Assembly (NCBI GenBank): GCA_016715285.1
Contig: JADKAO010000008.1
Coordinates: forward strand, 62,001 to 126,000
Length of the DNA stretch: 64,000 nt
Reading direction: 5' to 3'
DNA from: Actinomycetales bacterium
GTDB taxonomy: Bacteria; Actinomycetota; Actinomycetes; Actinomycetales; Dermatophilaceae
Position 1 is the first letter of the stretch. Each line of letters begins with the position of its first letter. Positions 1 to 8,724 of this stretch are shown here, in pieces. The position numbers were made by a program, and so were the translations under genes. The notes under the pieces are model-generated. The model did no database searches. It saw only the letters and a program-made list of their open reading frames with translations, and was not told the origin of the DNA.

Positions 1-1017
1 GGTGAGCGCAACGTTGGTGAAGATCGAGTTGCCCTTTTCGATGGTGCGCATCGCCATGGGGTTGGTGTTCATGCCGGTGCCAGGCGCAACGCCGAAGAGA
101 CCGAACTCGGGGTTCACGGCATACAGGCGACCGTCTTCACCGAAACGCATCCACGCGATGTCGTCGCCGATCATCTCGGCCTTCCAGCCTTCGATGGTGG
201 GCTCGAGCATGGCGAGGTTGGTCTTGCCACACGCCGACGGGAACGCACCCGCGATGTACTTGACGACACCCTCAGGCGAGGTGAGCTTGAGGATGAGCAT
301 GTGCTCGGCCATCCAGCCCTCGTCGCGGGCCATCGCCGAGGCGATGCGCAGCGAATAGCACTTCTTGCCCAGCAGCGCGTTGCCGCCGTAACCCGAACCG
401 TACGACCAGATTTCGCGGGTCTCGGGGTAGTGGGTGATGTACTTCGTGTCGCTGCACGGCCACGGCACGTCTTCCTGGCCGGGCTCGAGCGGGGCGCCGA
501 CCGAGTGCAGACCCTGGACGAAGTCCGCCTGGATCTCTTCCATCTTGGCCAGGACCGGGGTGCCGATGCGGGCCATGATGTTCATGTTGATGACGACATA
601 TGCCGAGTCAGAGATCTCGACGCCGAACATCGGGACCTTGGCGTCAAGGTGACCCATGACGAACGGGATGACGTACATCGTGCGGCCCTTCATGCACCCG
701 GCATACAGCCCGCGCATGATTTCCTTCATCTCCGCCGGGGCCTTCCAGTGGTTGGTGGGGCCGGCGTCTTCCTCCTTCTCGGAGTTGATGAAGGTGCGGT
801 CTTCGACGCGAGCGACGTCACTCGGGCTCGACACGCAGTAGTAGGAGTTGGGCTTCTTCTCGTCGTTGAGACGCTTGAACGTCCCGGCCGCGACGAGCTC
901 CTGAGCTAGCGCGTCGATTTCCTCCGGCGTCCCCGTGACCCAGTGGATCTTGTCGGGGGTCGTCAGTGCGGCGACCTCCTCGACCCAGGCAGCCAAGGCC
1001 TTGTGCGTCGTGCTCAT
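1..1017 (-). CDS. pckG: Phosphoenolpyruvate carboxykinase (GTP), N-terminal part
   Basis: This enzyme converts oxaloacetate and GTP to phosphoenolpyruvate, GDP and CO2, the first step of gluconeogenesis from organic acids in the cytosol. The 339 visible codons run from an ATG at 1017 (MSTTHKALAAW) and are cut by the window edge; the full family length is about 600 residues. The GTP-type P-loop is visible near residue 285 as FPSACGKTNLAML, with the reactive-loop cysteine, and it is preceded by GWMAEHMLILKL, typical of the family. A purine-rich AGGAAAGGGA lies upstream of the start. Malic enzyme and a citrate-type transporter elsewhere in the window fit the same organic-acid metabolism. Identification is secure. 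Confidence 0.96.
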   Translation of the reverse strand, partial: MSTTHKALAAWVEEVAALTTPDKIHWVTGTPEEIDALAQELVAAGTFKRLNDEKKPNSYYCVSSPSDVARVEDRTFINSEKEEDAGPTNHWKAPAEMKEIMRGLYAGCMKGRTMYVIPFVMGHLDAKVPMFGVEISDSAYVVINMNIMARIGTPVLAKMEEIQADFVQGLHSVGAPLEPGQEDVPWPCSDTKYITHYPETREIWSYGSGYGGNALLGKKCYSLRIASAMARDEGWMAEHMLILKLTSPEGVVKYIAGAFPSACGKTNLAMLEPTIEGWKAEMIGDDIAWMRFGEDGRLYAVNPEFGLFGVAPGTGMNTNPMAMRTIEKGNSIFTNVALT

Positions 1018-1368
1018 CGGCTTTTCGTCCCTTTCCTGCGTCACGCGCGGACGCGTTTGGTTGCGGTGGTCGAGGGCCCACTGCCTCGGGACGGGACGGT
1101 TCGCCGTCCGGAGACGCAACAGACGCCTCGGTCGAGTCCACGCTATCCCGCAGGGGTAGGGGACCGGAACCGGCCGGAGGTCCTCACCTGGTGAGTCGGC
1201 TCACAAGTGCTGTGGTTGCGGACCGCGAGGTGGGTATGCGGTGTGACCTGGGTGAACGGGTGGTTACCGAAGGAGAACCGATTTCCCCCAGGGCCGGTAT
1301 GCCGTTACGCTTGCTCCTCGTTGCGCCCGCGGGTTGTGGGTGCGGCGAAGTGAGTGAAAAACAGATTG
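1018..1368. other. Intergenic region between pckG and tRNA-Arg
   Basis: I see no convincing gene in these 351 bases; the short reading frames are low-complexity and unsupported. The region must contain the divergent promoters for pckG and the tRNA, but I could not place -35/-10 boxes with confidence. One copy of the core motif TATGCCG lies near 1297, the last before the island. Confidence 0.5.
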
Positions 1369-1441
1369 GCGCCCGTAGCTCAACGGATAGAGCATCTGAC
1401 TACGGATCAGAAGGTTAGGGGTTCGAATCCCTTCGGGCGCG
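1369..1441 (+). tRNA. tRNA-Arg (anticodon ACG)
   Basis: The acceptor arms GCGCCCG and CGGGCGC pair. The anticodon stem-loop reads TCTGA-CTACGGA-TCAGA with anticodon ACG, and the T-arm has the standard GGTTCGAATCC core. CCA is not encoded. The 3' half is the attachment site of the island that follows: positions 1400-1442 are repeated exactly at 20537-20579. Its last bases are also the left copy of the target duplication of the adjacent IS481 element. The gene remains intact. Confidence 0.97.
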
Positions 1442-1442
1442 C
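1400..1442 (+). repeat. attL: 43-bp direct repeat of the tRNA-Arg 3' half
   Basis: The 43 bases from the anticodon loop to just past the tRNA 3' end recur identically at 20537-20579. This is the pattern left when a tyrosine integrase inserts an element into a tRNA 3' end and the element carries a replacement 3' half. An xis/integrase remnant at 2998-3524 and another integrase remnant at 21960-22412 support this reading. Confidence 0.85.
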
Positions 1443-1444
1443 TT

Positions 1445-2747
1445 TGTGATGTCTCAAGACATCGGAAACCCCTGAACCCCTGGTTTAGGGGTTTTCTGTT
1501 GTTCGGGGTTGGTATCGGCGGGTGGTGTCGAGGGTGAGTTGGCGGAGGATTTCGCCGGTGGTGGTGTGGATGATGGTGATCTCGAGGTCGTGGACCAGGG
1601 CGGTGATGGGTTGGCCGTTGTAGGCGCGGCCGAGGCCGATGTGGAAGAGCTGTCCTCGGTGGCGGAGGGTGATTTTGCCGTTGTTGACTTTGTCGGTGCG
1701 GATGCGGGTGTGGGTTCGGGTCGTGGGTTCGTTGGGGGTGGCTTTGGGTCGGGTGGTGTAGGCCGCGGCGGGGGTGCGCCGGCCGATGCCGCGGTGGGGC
1801 CGGTGGTGGTTGTACAGCTGCTGGAACTCGTTCAAGAGGGTGTTGAGGTCGGTGATCGTGGCTGGTTGGTTCGGTTGAGCTTTGAGCCATTTCTTGAGTG
1901 TTTGCTGGAAGCGCTCGACCTTGCCTTGGGTTTGGGGGTGGTTGCCGGCCGTTCTTTTGGGTGATGCCCAGGGTGGCGAGTTCGTGTTCGAAGGCGTTGC
2001 GTCCTCCTCGGACTTTCCGGGAGGCGTAGCGGACGGTGTACACCATGCCGTTATCGGTCAATGTGCTTGCTGGACAACCGTGTTCGGCGATGGTGGTCCG
2101 GAATGTGGTTAGGACGGTCGTGCCGGTGACTCGCGTGTGGGCGCTGATGTGCAGCGCCATTCGGGAGTGGGCCCCCGCAAGCGGGAGGTACCCCCAATCG
2201 AGCCAGGTGATGATCTCGCTGTCGGTGCCGGTGCTTAGGGGGTAGTGGGTGAAGTCGGATTGCCAGCATTCGTTGGGTAGGTCGGCTTCGAAGCGGGTGT
2301 AGGAGGATCGAGGTCGTTTCCTGGGGTCGGCGATGACTTTGCTCGAACGCACCAGGGTGCGGTGTATTGAGGTTCGGGCGACCGTGATCCCGCGAGCACG
2401 TAGGTGCCAGCTGATGGTCTCGGCCCCGGCGTCGAGGCCGGCTGCAGTGAGTCGGTCTCGCTCAGCCACGATGGCTTGTACGACCTGCTCAGGAGGGGGC
2501 TGTGGGGCTGCGGTGTGGGCGGCGGGAGGCCGCCTCGAACGCTTGCTCGCCTTGGGCGCGGTAGCGGGCCATGACCTTAGACACCCAGCTCTTGCTGACC
2601 CCGAACTGGCGGGCGGCCTGGCCTTGGGAGAGGCGTTGAACGGTGACGGCGGTGATGATCGCTTTACGGTTCGACACCCCCAAATCCCACTCCGGTGGGG
2701 TTTCCGATGTCTTGGGACAGGGGTTTCCTATGTCCTGGAATCAGACA
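1445..2747 (-). mobile_element. IS481-family insertion sequence, copy 1
   Basis: This 1303-bp element has imperfect terminal inverted repeats of about 30 bp. Both ends begin TGT, and the inner part (GACATCGGAAACCCCTG against GACATAGGAAACCCCTG) is nearly identical. It is flanked by a perfect 15-bp target duplication, ccttcgggcgcgctt, at 1430-1444 and 2748-2762. The left duplication is the 3' end of tRNA-Arg, so the element sits two bases after the last paired tRNA base plus discriminator. A second near-identical copy at 20582-21881 has its own 15-bp duplication at the equivalent place in the duplicated tRNA end. Confidence 0.88.
1485..2683 (-). pseudogene. IS481-family transposase, copy 1, frameshifted
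   Basis: The protein starts near 2683 with a helix-turn-helix (SQGQAARQFGVSKSWVSKVMARYR). It continues in another frame from about 2470 with the DDE integrase core (ECWQSDFTHYPL, LTDNGMVYT). It shifts again near 1915 and ends at 1485 (NEFQQLYNHHRPHRGI, then a C-terminal beta-rich tail). At least two frame changes separate these parts, so no intact transposase is encoded as read. The two IS copies differ mainly by single-base indels in homopolymers, so some breaks could be sequencing errors. Both copies also carry an extra GC-rich palindromic stretch near 2171-2195 inside the catalytic domain. Confidence 0.85.
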
Positions 2748-2762
2748 CCTTCGGGCGCGCTT
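2748..2762. repeat. Right copy of the IS481 15-bp target duplication
   Basis: ccttcgggcgcgctt, identical to 1430-1444 at the tRNA 3' end. The same 15-mer occurs again at 26663-26677, and a variant ending in ca flanks IS481 copy 2. Confidence 0.85.
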
Positions 2763-2997
2763 CTGGTTTTCCCGACGTTTGCCCAGGTCAGCGGCGCATC
2801 GATCCCCTCTCTCGGCACTAGTCTGTGGAGCTCTCGGCGGGTCCTGGTACCAAGAATGGGACCAAGAATTCGCGGCGAGGTGCCGCTTGGTGGCCATGGA
2901 CAATCCCTGTGTGTCTAGGTCGGCATCAGTGTCTTCGTCGCCCACCGAGGTGGTCTCGCGTGAGCACCCCTCCCTTGCGGGTCGCTTTCGGTCGGGC

Positions 2998-3210
2998 ATG
3001 GAGACAACCAATGTGCTGGCCCCCTCCGCGGCGCCTCTCTTGACCATTCCCGACGTGGCCGCCATCCTGCGCTGCACTCGTCGCACGGTGGAACGCCAGA
3101 TCGCCGGCCGCCACCTTCGGGTGCTGCGCCTCGGGCGGTCCGTTCGGATCGAGCCGGGAGAGCTCGAGCGGTTCCTGAGCGCTCTGCGTGAGGGCGACGA
3201 TGCGGGGTAG
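2998..3210 (+). CDS. Excisionase-type MerR-like DNA-binding protein
   Basis: This is a 70-residue protein with the excisionase/MerR-like winged helix-turn-helix: LLTIPDVAAILRCTRRTVERQ, then HLRVLRLGRSVRIEPGELERFL. Such proteins bind next to attachment sites and direct an integrase towards excision. It overlaps the start of the integrase fragment by 11 bases (ATG at 3200), the usual xis-int order in actinobacterial integrative elements. I chose the ATG at 2998; the frame is open further upstream but without family similarity. With the integrase broken, it probably no longer serves excision of this island. Confidence 0.75.
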   Translation: METTNVLAPSAAPLLTIPDVAAILRCTRRTVERQIAGRHLRVLRLGRSVRIEPGELERFLSALREGDDAG

Positions 3211-3524
3211 ACGCCGCAGCGAAGCCTCCGACACCACTTCGTCCAAGTTCCGTGACGCCAGTGGACGTTGGCACGCGAAGGTCACCGTCGGGCGAAACCC
3301 CGACGGCAAGCCGGCCCGCAAACACATCACTCGCAAGACGAAGCTCGAACTGGATCGAGCCGTCAAGGAGCTCGAGCGCAAGCGTGACAGCGGGCAAGAC
3401 GTCTGGGCGGACACCGACCCGACTCTGAAGCAGTGGCTGGACCACTGGCTCGATAACGTGCTGCCTCTGGCCGTTCGGTGGAAGACTCTTTCGACCTACA
3501 ACAGCCTGATGAACCGTCCAAACG
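3200..3524 (+). pseudogene. Tyrosine integrase, N-terminal fragment
   Basis: About 108 codons remain. They hold the arm-binding domain (GRWHAKVTVGRNPDGKPARKH) and the start of the core-binding SAM-like domain (TLKQWLDHWLDNVLP, then STYNSLMN). The reading frame then runs into the IS3 terminal inverted repeat at 3525 and stops at 3556. The catalytic domain with Arg, His and Tyr is missing here. A C-terminal integrase fragment lies inverted at 21960-22412; it may come from the same gene or from the neighbouring island. Confidence 0.8.
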
Positions 3525-3550
3525 TGAACCGTCCTGAGTTTCCCGGAGGG

Positions 3551-5251
3551 CGTTGATCCAGCAAGGGAGACTCTTGGCATGGGAGGGCGTTTGCTGGCCT
3601 CCGCTTGCAGGACGCGCATGGCACGCCCCGCGGCGTCGGCGGGGAGGACGGCGGGCTGGGCTGCCGCGTATAGGGTTTCGACTTTCTGGGTGACGGCGAA
3701 GCACTCGTCGGCGACGGTGCGGTCGGCGATCCGGGCGTACACCATCGTCATCGACAGGTCGTGGTGGCCGAGGAGGGCGGCGATGGCCTCGAGGCTCATT
3801 CCGCGGTTGATCGCCTGGGTGGCCAGGGTGTGGCGCAACTGGTGAGGGTGGACGTGCCCGATCCCCGCAGCGTTGGCGGCTTTCTGGACGGCGTTGTCGA
3901 CGCGGGTCGGTGGGATCGGGCGGCCCCGCTCGGTGAGGAGCAGGTCGGTGGCCTGCCAGTCGGGGCGGGCGGCGATCCAGGCGTCGAGCAGGTCCTTCAG
4001 CTGCGGGTGGAGCGGGATGTACCGGTCGGTGTGCAGTTTGCCGACCGGGGTGCGCAGCCAGTAGCCGGTGCCGATCTGAACGATCGCGTCGACGGTCAGG
4101 CCGAGCAGCTCGCCACTGCGCATCCCGGTCCGGGCCAAGGTGGTGACCATGAGCCGGTCCAGCGGGTCGGGCAGGTTCCTTGTGGCGGTCATGAACGCGG
4201 CGGCTTGGGCGTCGTCGAGGAACCGCGGCAGCGGCTTGTCGAGGCGCGGCCGGTCGCTGCGGTACACCGGGACGCGGGCGGGGACGTCGTCGTAGTCCCA
4301 CTCGATGATCCGGGTGAAGAAGGTGTGCAGGTGCCCGATCCGCATCCCGAGTGTCGTCTTGGACAACAGCTTGCCTCGGTAGCCGGGCCGGTCGGCCAGC
4401 TGCTGCTTGTAGGCCTCGACGTGCTCGCGTGTGACGTCGGCGACGCGTGTGACAGGCGGGTCCGCATTCACGAGGCTGGCGCCGAACTGGCGCAGCGTCG
4501 TGTCGAACAGGACCACTGAGGAGGGTCGCAGCGACAGGGCGCACTGGCGCAGGTAGCGGCGCATCGTGGCCACCATCACCGGCGCGGCGTCGGCGAGGTC
4601 GTCCCAGTCGACCTCGTTGACCGGCCGGCCGGTCCAGCGGCGACGGATGTCCGGGGCGGGTGCTTGTCCGCGGTGGAACATCACCGCGTCGAGCCCGAAA
4701 AGCGGTGTCGACAGCGTCTTGGGTCGGTACCCCTTCTGCTCAATGACGGTCGTGTGGATCGCCGCCCTGGACGATCGATATTGTCCGGCGGTCAGTCCTT
4801 CGGGGCTGGTCCCGGTGGCCACGCAGATCTTCGCCAGCCACGCCCACATCCGGCCGATTTCCTTGTCGCAGAAGCCAAGGGAAGAGGCTTGGCGTTCAAA
4901 CGTGTCGGCTTGGTGGGGGTAGGCGTCGCGCAGGTACTTGCCCCACCGGCAGCCGGAGGCGACCGTGAACTCGACGTCCACCGGGAACGCGCGGGCGATC
5001 ACCGCGTGCCCGACTAACGAGGCGACCTCGGTGCGTACCCGCCTGCGCTGCTCGACAGGCGTGGCGCGCCAGCGGTCCAGGTCGCCGAACCTGCGCTGGA
5101 AACCGGACACCCCGGCCTGTCGGATCCGTCGCGCTGGCGGCGTGACCCCGAGGGTGACGTACCCGTTGGCGACCGTCGCCAGTGTCAGCAGCACTGGTGT
5201 GGGTGTGCGCTCGACAGCACCGGAGCCAGCAAGGTGGGCTGCGGTGTTCAC
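3551..5251 (-). pseudogene. Tn554 TnpB-like tyrosine recombinase, C-terminus lost
   Basis: About 567 codons begin at a GTG (5251) that overlaps the stop of the upstream recombinase by four bases (GTGA). The C-terminal half is a tyrosine recombinase catalytic domain: TLARTGMRSGELLGL (Arg), HPHQLRHTLATQAINRGM (His-x-x-Arg), LLGHHDLSMTMVYARI (His, Tyr). The family usually continues with a cysteine-rich tail, present in the homologue at 9773-11704 but absent here, because the frame runs directly into the IS3 inverted repeat. The catalytic core is complete, so the protein could still be made with an altered tail. Confidence 0.75.
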
Positions 5252-6369
5252 GGTTCCTCCCGGTCCCAGCCATCAAGGATGGCCATCGCCTTCTGGTACT
5301 CCCCGGCGAGCCAGTCGTTGGACAGGTGCAGATAGATCCGGGTGGTTTCGATCGAGGCGTGCCCGGCCTGGGCCTGGATCGCCTCGAGCGCCATTCCGGC
5401 CTCCCGCAGCCGGGTGAAGCAGGTGTGCCGCAGTTCGTGACACGACGCGTGCGCCAGCCCGGCCCGCCCCCGGGCGCCGGCGAGGATCTCGTCAAGCCCG
5501 GCCGCGGTCAACGGCCGGCCCCGGTTCGGGCCCTTGAGGACGACGAACACGTGGTCGTCCACGCTGTCCTTCGGACGCTCCCGGGCAAGGTAGGTCGCGA
5601 GCGTGGTGAAGAACAGGTCCGCGACCGGCACGAGGCGCTGGTGCCCGCCCTTGCCATCGACGACGAACACGCGCCGGTCCCCGACGTGCACATCCTCGAA
5701 CCGCAGCCCGAGCACCTCACACCGGCGCAGCCCGCCATGCAGCATCAACGCGACCATCGCCCGGTCCCGGTCGGTGCGCAGCGCAGCGGTCAGCGCGGTC
5801 ACCTCGCCCGGGGCGAGTACCCGTGGCAGCTTGCGTGGAGCCCGGATCAGCGGCGCCCCGCGCCGGGCTCCCTGCCCGGCGCCGGAGCCGCGGGCGTGCC
5901 GCGCTCCGAGGCTGCGCGGAACCGGGTTGCGGTCACAGATCCCGCGCAGGAACAGGTACTCGAACAGCGAGGACACAGTGGCCAGCCGTCGCTTGATCGT
6001 CGACGCGGCCAGCCCGGCCTCGCCGTCCGCGAGCCGCACCACGTTACCGCCGCGGCGCGGCGCGCGCTGGGCCGCAATGAAACCCAGCACGTCGGTGACG
6101 GTCACCTGCTGCGGCGGCTTGGCGACGACGGCGAAGAAAACCTTCAGGTCGAACGCCTGCGCGCTCAGCGTGTTCGGCCGGACCCTCGCTGCGGTGAACC
6201 GCAGGTACTCATCCAGCAGCGGCTCACCCAGGCTTGGCACCCGTCCGGCCGAGCGCACCAGGCACGGCATGAACGACCCGATCCCAGACGTGTGAACCTC
6301 CTCCACGACCGCCTCAACAGCAGCCTCCACCCGCCCCCGCCCGAGGCCCGGAACCGACGCGCCAATCAC
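5248..6369 (-). CDS. Tn554 TnpA-like tyrosine recombinase
   Basis: This 373-residue site-specific recombinase acts on DNA as part of a two-recombinase transposition system. It has an N-terminal core-binding domain (LLDEYLRFTAARVRPNTL) and a catalytic domain with LMLHGGLRRCEVLGL (Arg), GKGGHQRLVP, SCHELRHTCFTRLREAG (His-x-x-Arg) and QAGHASIETTRIYLHL (His, Tyr). Length and pairing with a larger recombinase match TnpA of Tn554 (about 361 residues). The start is uncertain: a GTG at 6369 gives the longest form, while an internal methionine near 6270 matches the family start better. It is the upstream gene of the pair that interrupts IS3 orfA. Confidence 0.8.
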   Translation of the reverse strand: MIGASVPGLGRGRVEAAVEAVVEEVHTSGIGSFMPCLVRSAGRVPSLGEPLLDEYLRFTAARVRPNTLSAQAFDLKVFFAVVAKPPQQVTVTDVLGFIAAQRAPRRGGNVVRLADGEAGLAASTIKRRLATVSSLFEYLFLRGICDRNPVPRSLGARHARGSGAGQGARRGAPLIRAPRKLPRVLAPGEVTALTAALRTDRDRAMVALMLHGGLRRCEVLGLRFEDVHVGDRRVFVVDGKGGHQRLVPVADLFFTTLATYLARERPKDSVDDHVFVVLKGPNRGRPLTAAGLDEILAGARGRAGLAHASCHELRHTCFTRLREAGMALEAIQAQAGHASIETTRIYLHLSNDWLAGEYQKAMAILDGWDREEP

Positions 6370-6377
6370 CTACATAT

Positions 6378-6422
6378 CAAGCCGTTTTCGCTCAGGCGGA
6401 GCTCGACCGCCGACTCAAGTGA
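6378..6422 (+). pseudogene. IS3 orfA, last codons
   Basis: Fourteen codons read QAVFAQAELDRRLK and then TGA, the usual end of IS3-family OrfA (a small helix-turn-helix/leucine-zipper protein). The rest of orfA has been replaced by the Tn554-like recombinase pair. The orfB frame opens with a GTG at 6419, overlapping this stop. Confidence 0.6.
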
Positions 6423-6844
6423 TCGTGGCCTACATCGACGCCTACCGGGCTCGATTCGGCGTCGAGCCGATCTGTGTGGTGCTCACTGAGCACGGCATCA
6501 CGATCGCGTCGTCCATGTATCACGCGCACAAGGCCTGCCCGGTCAGCGAAGCGGCGCTGGAGGACGCCTACCTGGCCAACGCGCTGTACACGTTGTGGGT
6601 TCAGAACTGGGGCGTGTACGGGGTCCGCAAGCTGTGGCACGCGGCCCGCCGGGCGGGCCTCGACGTGGGCCGGGACCAGGTCGGGCGCCTGATGGCGATC
6701 GCGGGCATCCAGGGCGTGACCCGCGGCCGTCACAGCCTGCGGACCACCGTGCGGGACCAGGGCGCGCCGCGGCACCCGGATCTGGTCAAGCGGGGCTGGG
6801 ACACACCCACGGGCCAGGACGAGCTGTGGGTGGCGGACTTCTCG
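6419..6844 (+). pseudogene. IS3-family transposase OrfB, N-terminal fragment
   Basis: The fragment covers residues 1-142 of an IS3 OrfB: YIDAYRARFGVEPICVVL, then NWGVYGVRKLWHAARR and LMAIAGIQGVTRG (the HTH_21 region). It ends with DELWVADFS, the first strand of the DDE core carrying the first catalytic aspartate. The next base triplet belongs to the IS110 element. The protein resumes at 8362 with YVWTLTGFVYVAF. Confidence 0.88.
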
Positions 6845-7119
6845 TAATGGTATTGCCGTCGGGTCGCTGCGACACGAGCGGTGCTGGTCGGCAGGGGTCC
6901 CTGAGATTTCACCGATCCGGTCGCAGTCTCAGGTGGTGAGCTGCTTGCAGGTGATCACTTCGTTGGCTTCACCGACTCGACCGAGGTCTGAACGTAGACG
7001 GTGACCCTGCCGGCCAGCTGGGTGGTGCACGGCTTGTGAGATGCCGCGCCATTGAGCGCTTCCATTAGGTCGCCGTCGCTGCTCAGAGCTCCAGATCGCC
7101 GAACCGAAGGAGGAGCAGG
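6845..7119 (+). ncRNA. Possible bridge RNA region of IS110 element
   Basis: IS110-type elements carry a structured guide (bridge) RNA in the noncoding region next to the transposase, and this 275-bp leader is in the right place and of the right size. I did not resolve a secondary structure or the target- and donor-binding loops by eye. The call rests on position and family knowledge only. Confidence 0.3.
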
Positions 7120-8340
7120 ATGACGATTACCTGTGGGATTGACTGGGCCGAGGCCCATCACGATGTTGCACTCGTTGACGAGAGCGGCCGGGTCATAGCC
7201 AGGGCACGCATCGGCGCGGATGTCGCGGGATTCACCGAACTCGTGGAGTTGATCGCTGACCATGGCGGCAGCCCAGCTGAGACGCCGATCGCGATCGAGA
7301 CCGACAAGAACCTACTCGTCGTTGCCTTGGCTGGCGCCGGCTTCATCGTGTACCCGATCAACCCGCGCGCGGTGGCCCGCTACCGCGAACGACACCTGCA
7401 GGCCGGCGGCAAGTCCGATCCCGGCGACGCCAAGGTGCTGGCGAACATCCTGCGCACCGACCGCCATCCACCGACCGCTACCGACCAACAGCGAGCAAGC
7501 GCTGGCGGTCAAGGCACTGGCTCGGCAGTCTCAGGAAGCGATCTGGGCGATGCACCAAACGATCAGCAGGTTGCGCTCGGTGCTGTTGGAGTTCTATCCC
7601 CAAGCCGTGCAGGCGTTTCCGAAGCTAAAGCCCACGCGGCGACGACCGTGCTCGCTGCGGCACCGACCCCCGCTGCGGGCTTGAAGCTGACGCGTCGGCG
7701 AGTCGAGGCTCTCCTACATAAGTGCGGCCGACGCAACGACCCCAAGCTGGTCGACCAGATCCTGCACGGCCTGAAGACACCCGCGTTGCGTCAACCGGCG
7801 CAGGTTGAGGCAGCCCTGGGACTGACCGTGCAGGGTCTCCTGGGCATCATCGAGGCGATGCGCGAGTCCGTCGAGGCCTTGGAGGCCGAGCTTGCCCGCG
7901 AGTTCGCTGCCCACCCCCTGTCGGCCGTCCTGCAGTCCGCGCCAGGGCTCGGGCCGGTGTTGGCCGCCCGGCTCCTTGCCGAGATCGGCGACGACCCCGA
8001 CCGGTTCGCATCCGTCCACGGGGTCCGTGCCTTCGCCGGCACAGCCCCGGTCACCCGGGCCTCCGGTCGTACTCGCTATGTCAAAGCCCGGAAGGTCCGC
8101 AACAAGCGTCTCGGCAACGCGTGCCACTGGTGGGCCTTCGCCGCCCTGACCTGGTCACCCGGCGCCCGCGCCCACTACGACCGTCGACGAGCCGCCGGAG
8201 ACCACCACAATGCCGCCCTCCGCAACCTCGCCAACAAGCTCATAGGACGCATGTGGTGGTGCGTCTCTAACAACGAAATGTGGGACGAAGGCACTGCCTG
8301 GCCCAACCCCGCGATCGGCCCCCAAACCACCGCCGCTTGA
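7120..8340 (+). CDS. IS110-family transposase with an out-of-frame middle segment
   Basis: This is a 406-residue DEDD/serine-type transposase. The RuvC-like N-terminal domain shows GIDWAEAHHDVAL, AIETDKN and KSDPGDAKVLA (acidic residues). The C-terminal Tnp20-type domain shows LGPVLAARLLAEIGD, GVRAFAGTAPVTRASG and RNKRLGNACHWWAFAAL. Between about 7480 and 7640 the family sequence lies in another frame (EQALAVKALARQSQEAIWAMH), so two compensating indels leave about 50 wrong residues in an otherwise complete protein. Activity is doubtful; a sequencing artefact is possible. Confidence 0.85.
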   Translation: MTITCGIDWAEAHHDVALVDESGRVIARARIGADVAGFTELVELIADHGGSPAETPIAIETDKNLLVVALAGAGFIVYPINPRAVARYRERHLQAGGKSDPGDAKVLANILRTDRHPPTATDQQRASAGGQGTGSAVSGSDLGDAPNDQQVALGAVGVLSPSRAGVSEAKAHAATTVLAAAPTPAAGLKLTRRRVEALLHKCGRRNDPKLVDQILHGLKTPALRQPAQVEAALGLTVQGLLGIIEAMRESVEALEAELAREFAAHPLSAVLQSAPGLGPVLAARLLAEIGDDPDRFASVHGVRAFAGTAPVTRASGRTRYVKARKVRNKRLGNACHWWAFAALTWSPGARAHYDRRRAAGDHHNAALRNLANKLIGRMWWCVSNNEMWDEGTAWPNPAIGPQTTAA

Positions 8341-8361
8341 CGACTGACCCGCGTGGGATGT

Positions 8362-8638
8362 CTACGTGTGGACGTTGACCGGGTTCGTGTACGTCGCGTT
8401 CGTCGTTGACGTGTTCTCGCGCCGGATCCTGGGCTGGCGGACCGGCTCGTCGATGACGACCCAGCTCGTCCTGGACGCTCTCGAGCAGGCGGTATGGACC
8501 AGACAACGGGACGGTCGATCCCTGGATTCCGTTGTGGCGCATACCGATCGCGGGTCTCAATACGTCAGCATCCGCTACACCGAACGGCTCGCCGAAACCG
8601 GCATCGCCGCCTCGGTCGGGACCGTGGGCGACTGCCTG
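8362..8638 (+). pseudogene. IS3-family transposase OrfB, middle fragment
   Basis: This continues OrfB with YVWTLTGFVYVAFVVDVFSR, the DDE core strand, then VVAHTDRGSQYVSIRY with the second catalytic aspartate, up to GIAASVGTVGD. It is cut by the 17-bp terminal repeat of the second Tn554-like element at 8639. Confidence 0.88.
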
Positions 8639-8724
8639 TTAACCGGCTAATCGGGACCTACATCACTGGATCGCGGACGGCAGGGGTGCTGGCATCGGAG
8701 GTGGCTGGGGCATAGGGATGGGGT

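Larger units (their letters stand above)
6845..8361 (+). mobile_element. IS110-family insertion sequence within IS3 orfB
   Basis: The IS3 orfB sequence is interrupted after ...gacttctcg and resumes with tacgtgtgg, leaving about 1.5 kb of foreign DNA that carries an IS110-type transposase gene. There are no clear terminal inverted repeats, as expected for the family. A TA dinucleotide is the only sequence shared by both junctions and may be the crossover core. About 275 bp of noncoding DNA precede the gene. Confidence 0.8.

Noticed and set aside
1264..2469. Transposase frame extending across the tRNA gene to 1264
   Set aside because: It leaves the transposase frame near 1915 and the rest is the complement of the IS end, the tRNA and its upstream region.
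2915..5251. One 778-residue recombinase reading through to 2915
   Set aside because: After about 3555 the frame crosses the IS3 inverted repeat and the opposite strand of the integrase fragment; family similarity ends before it.
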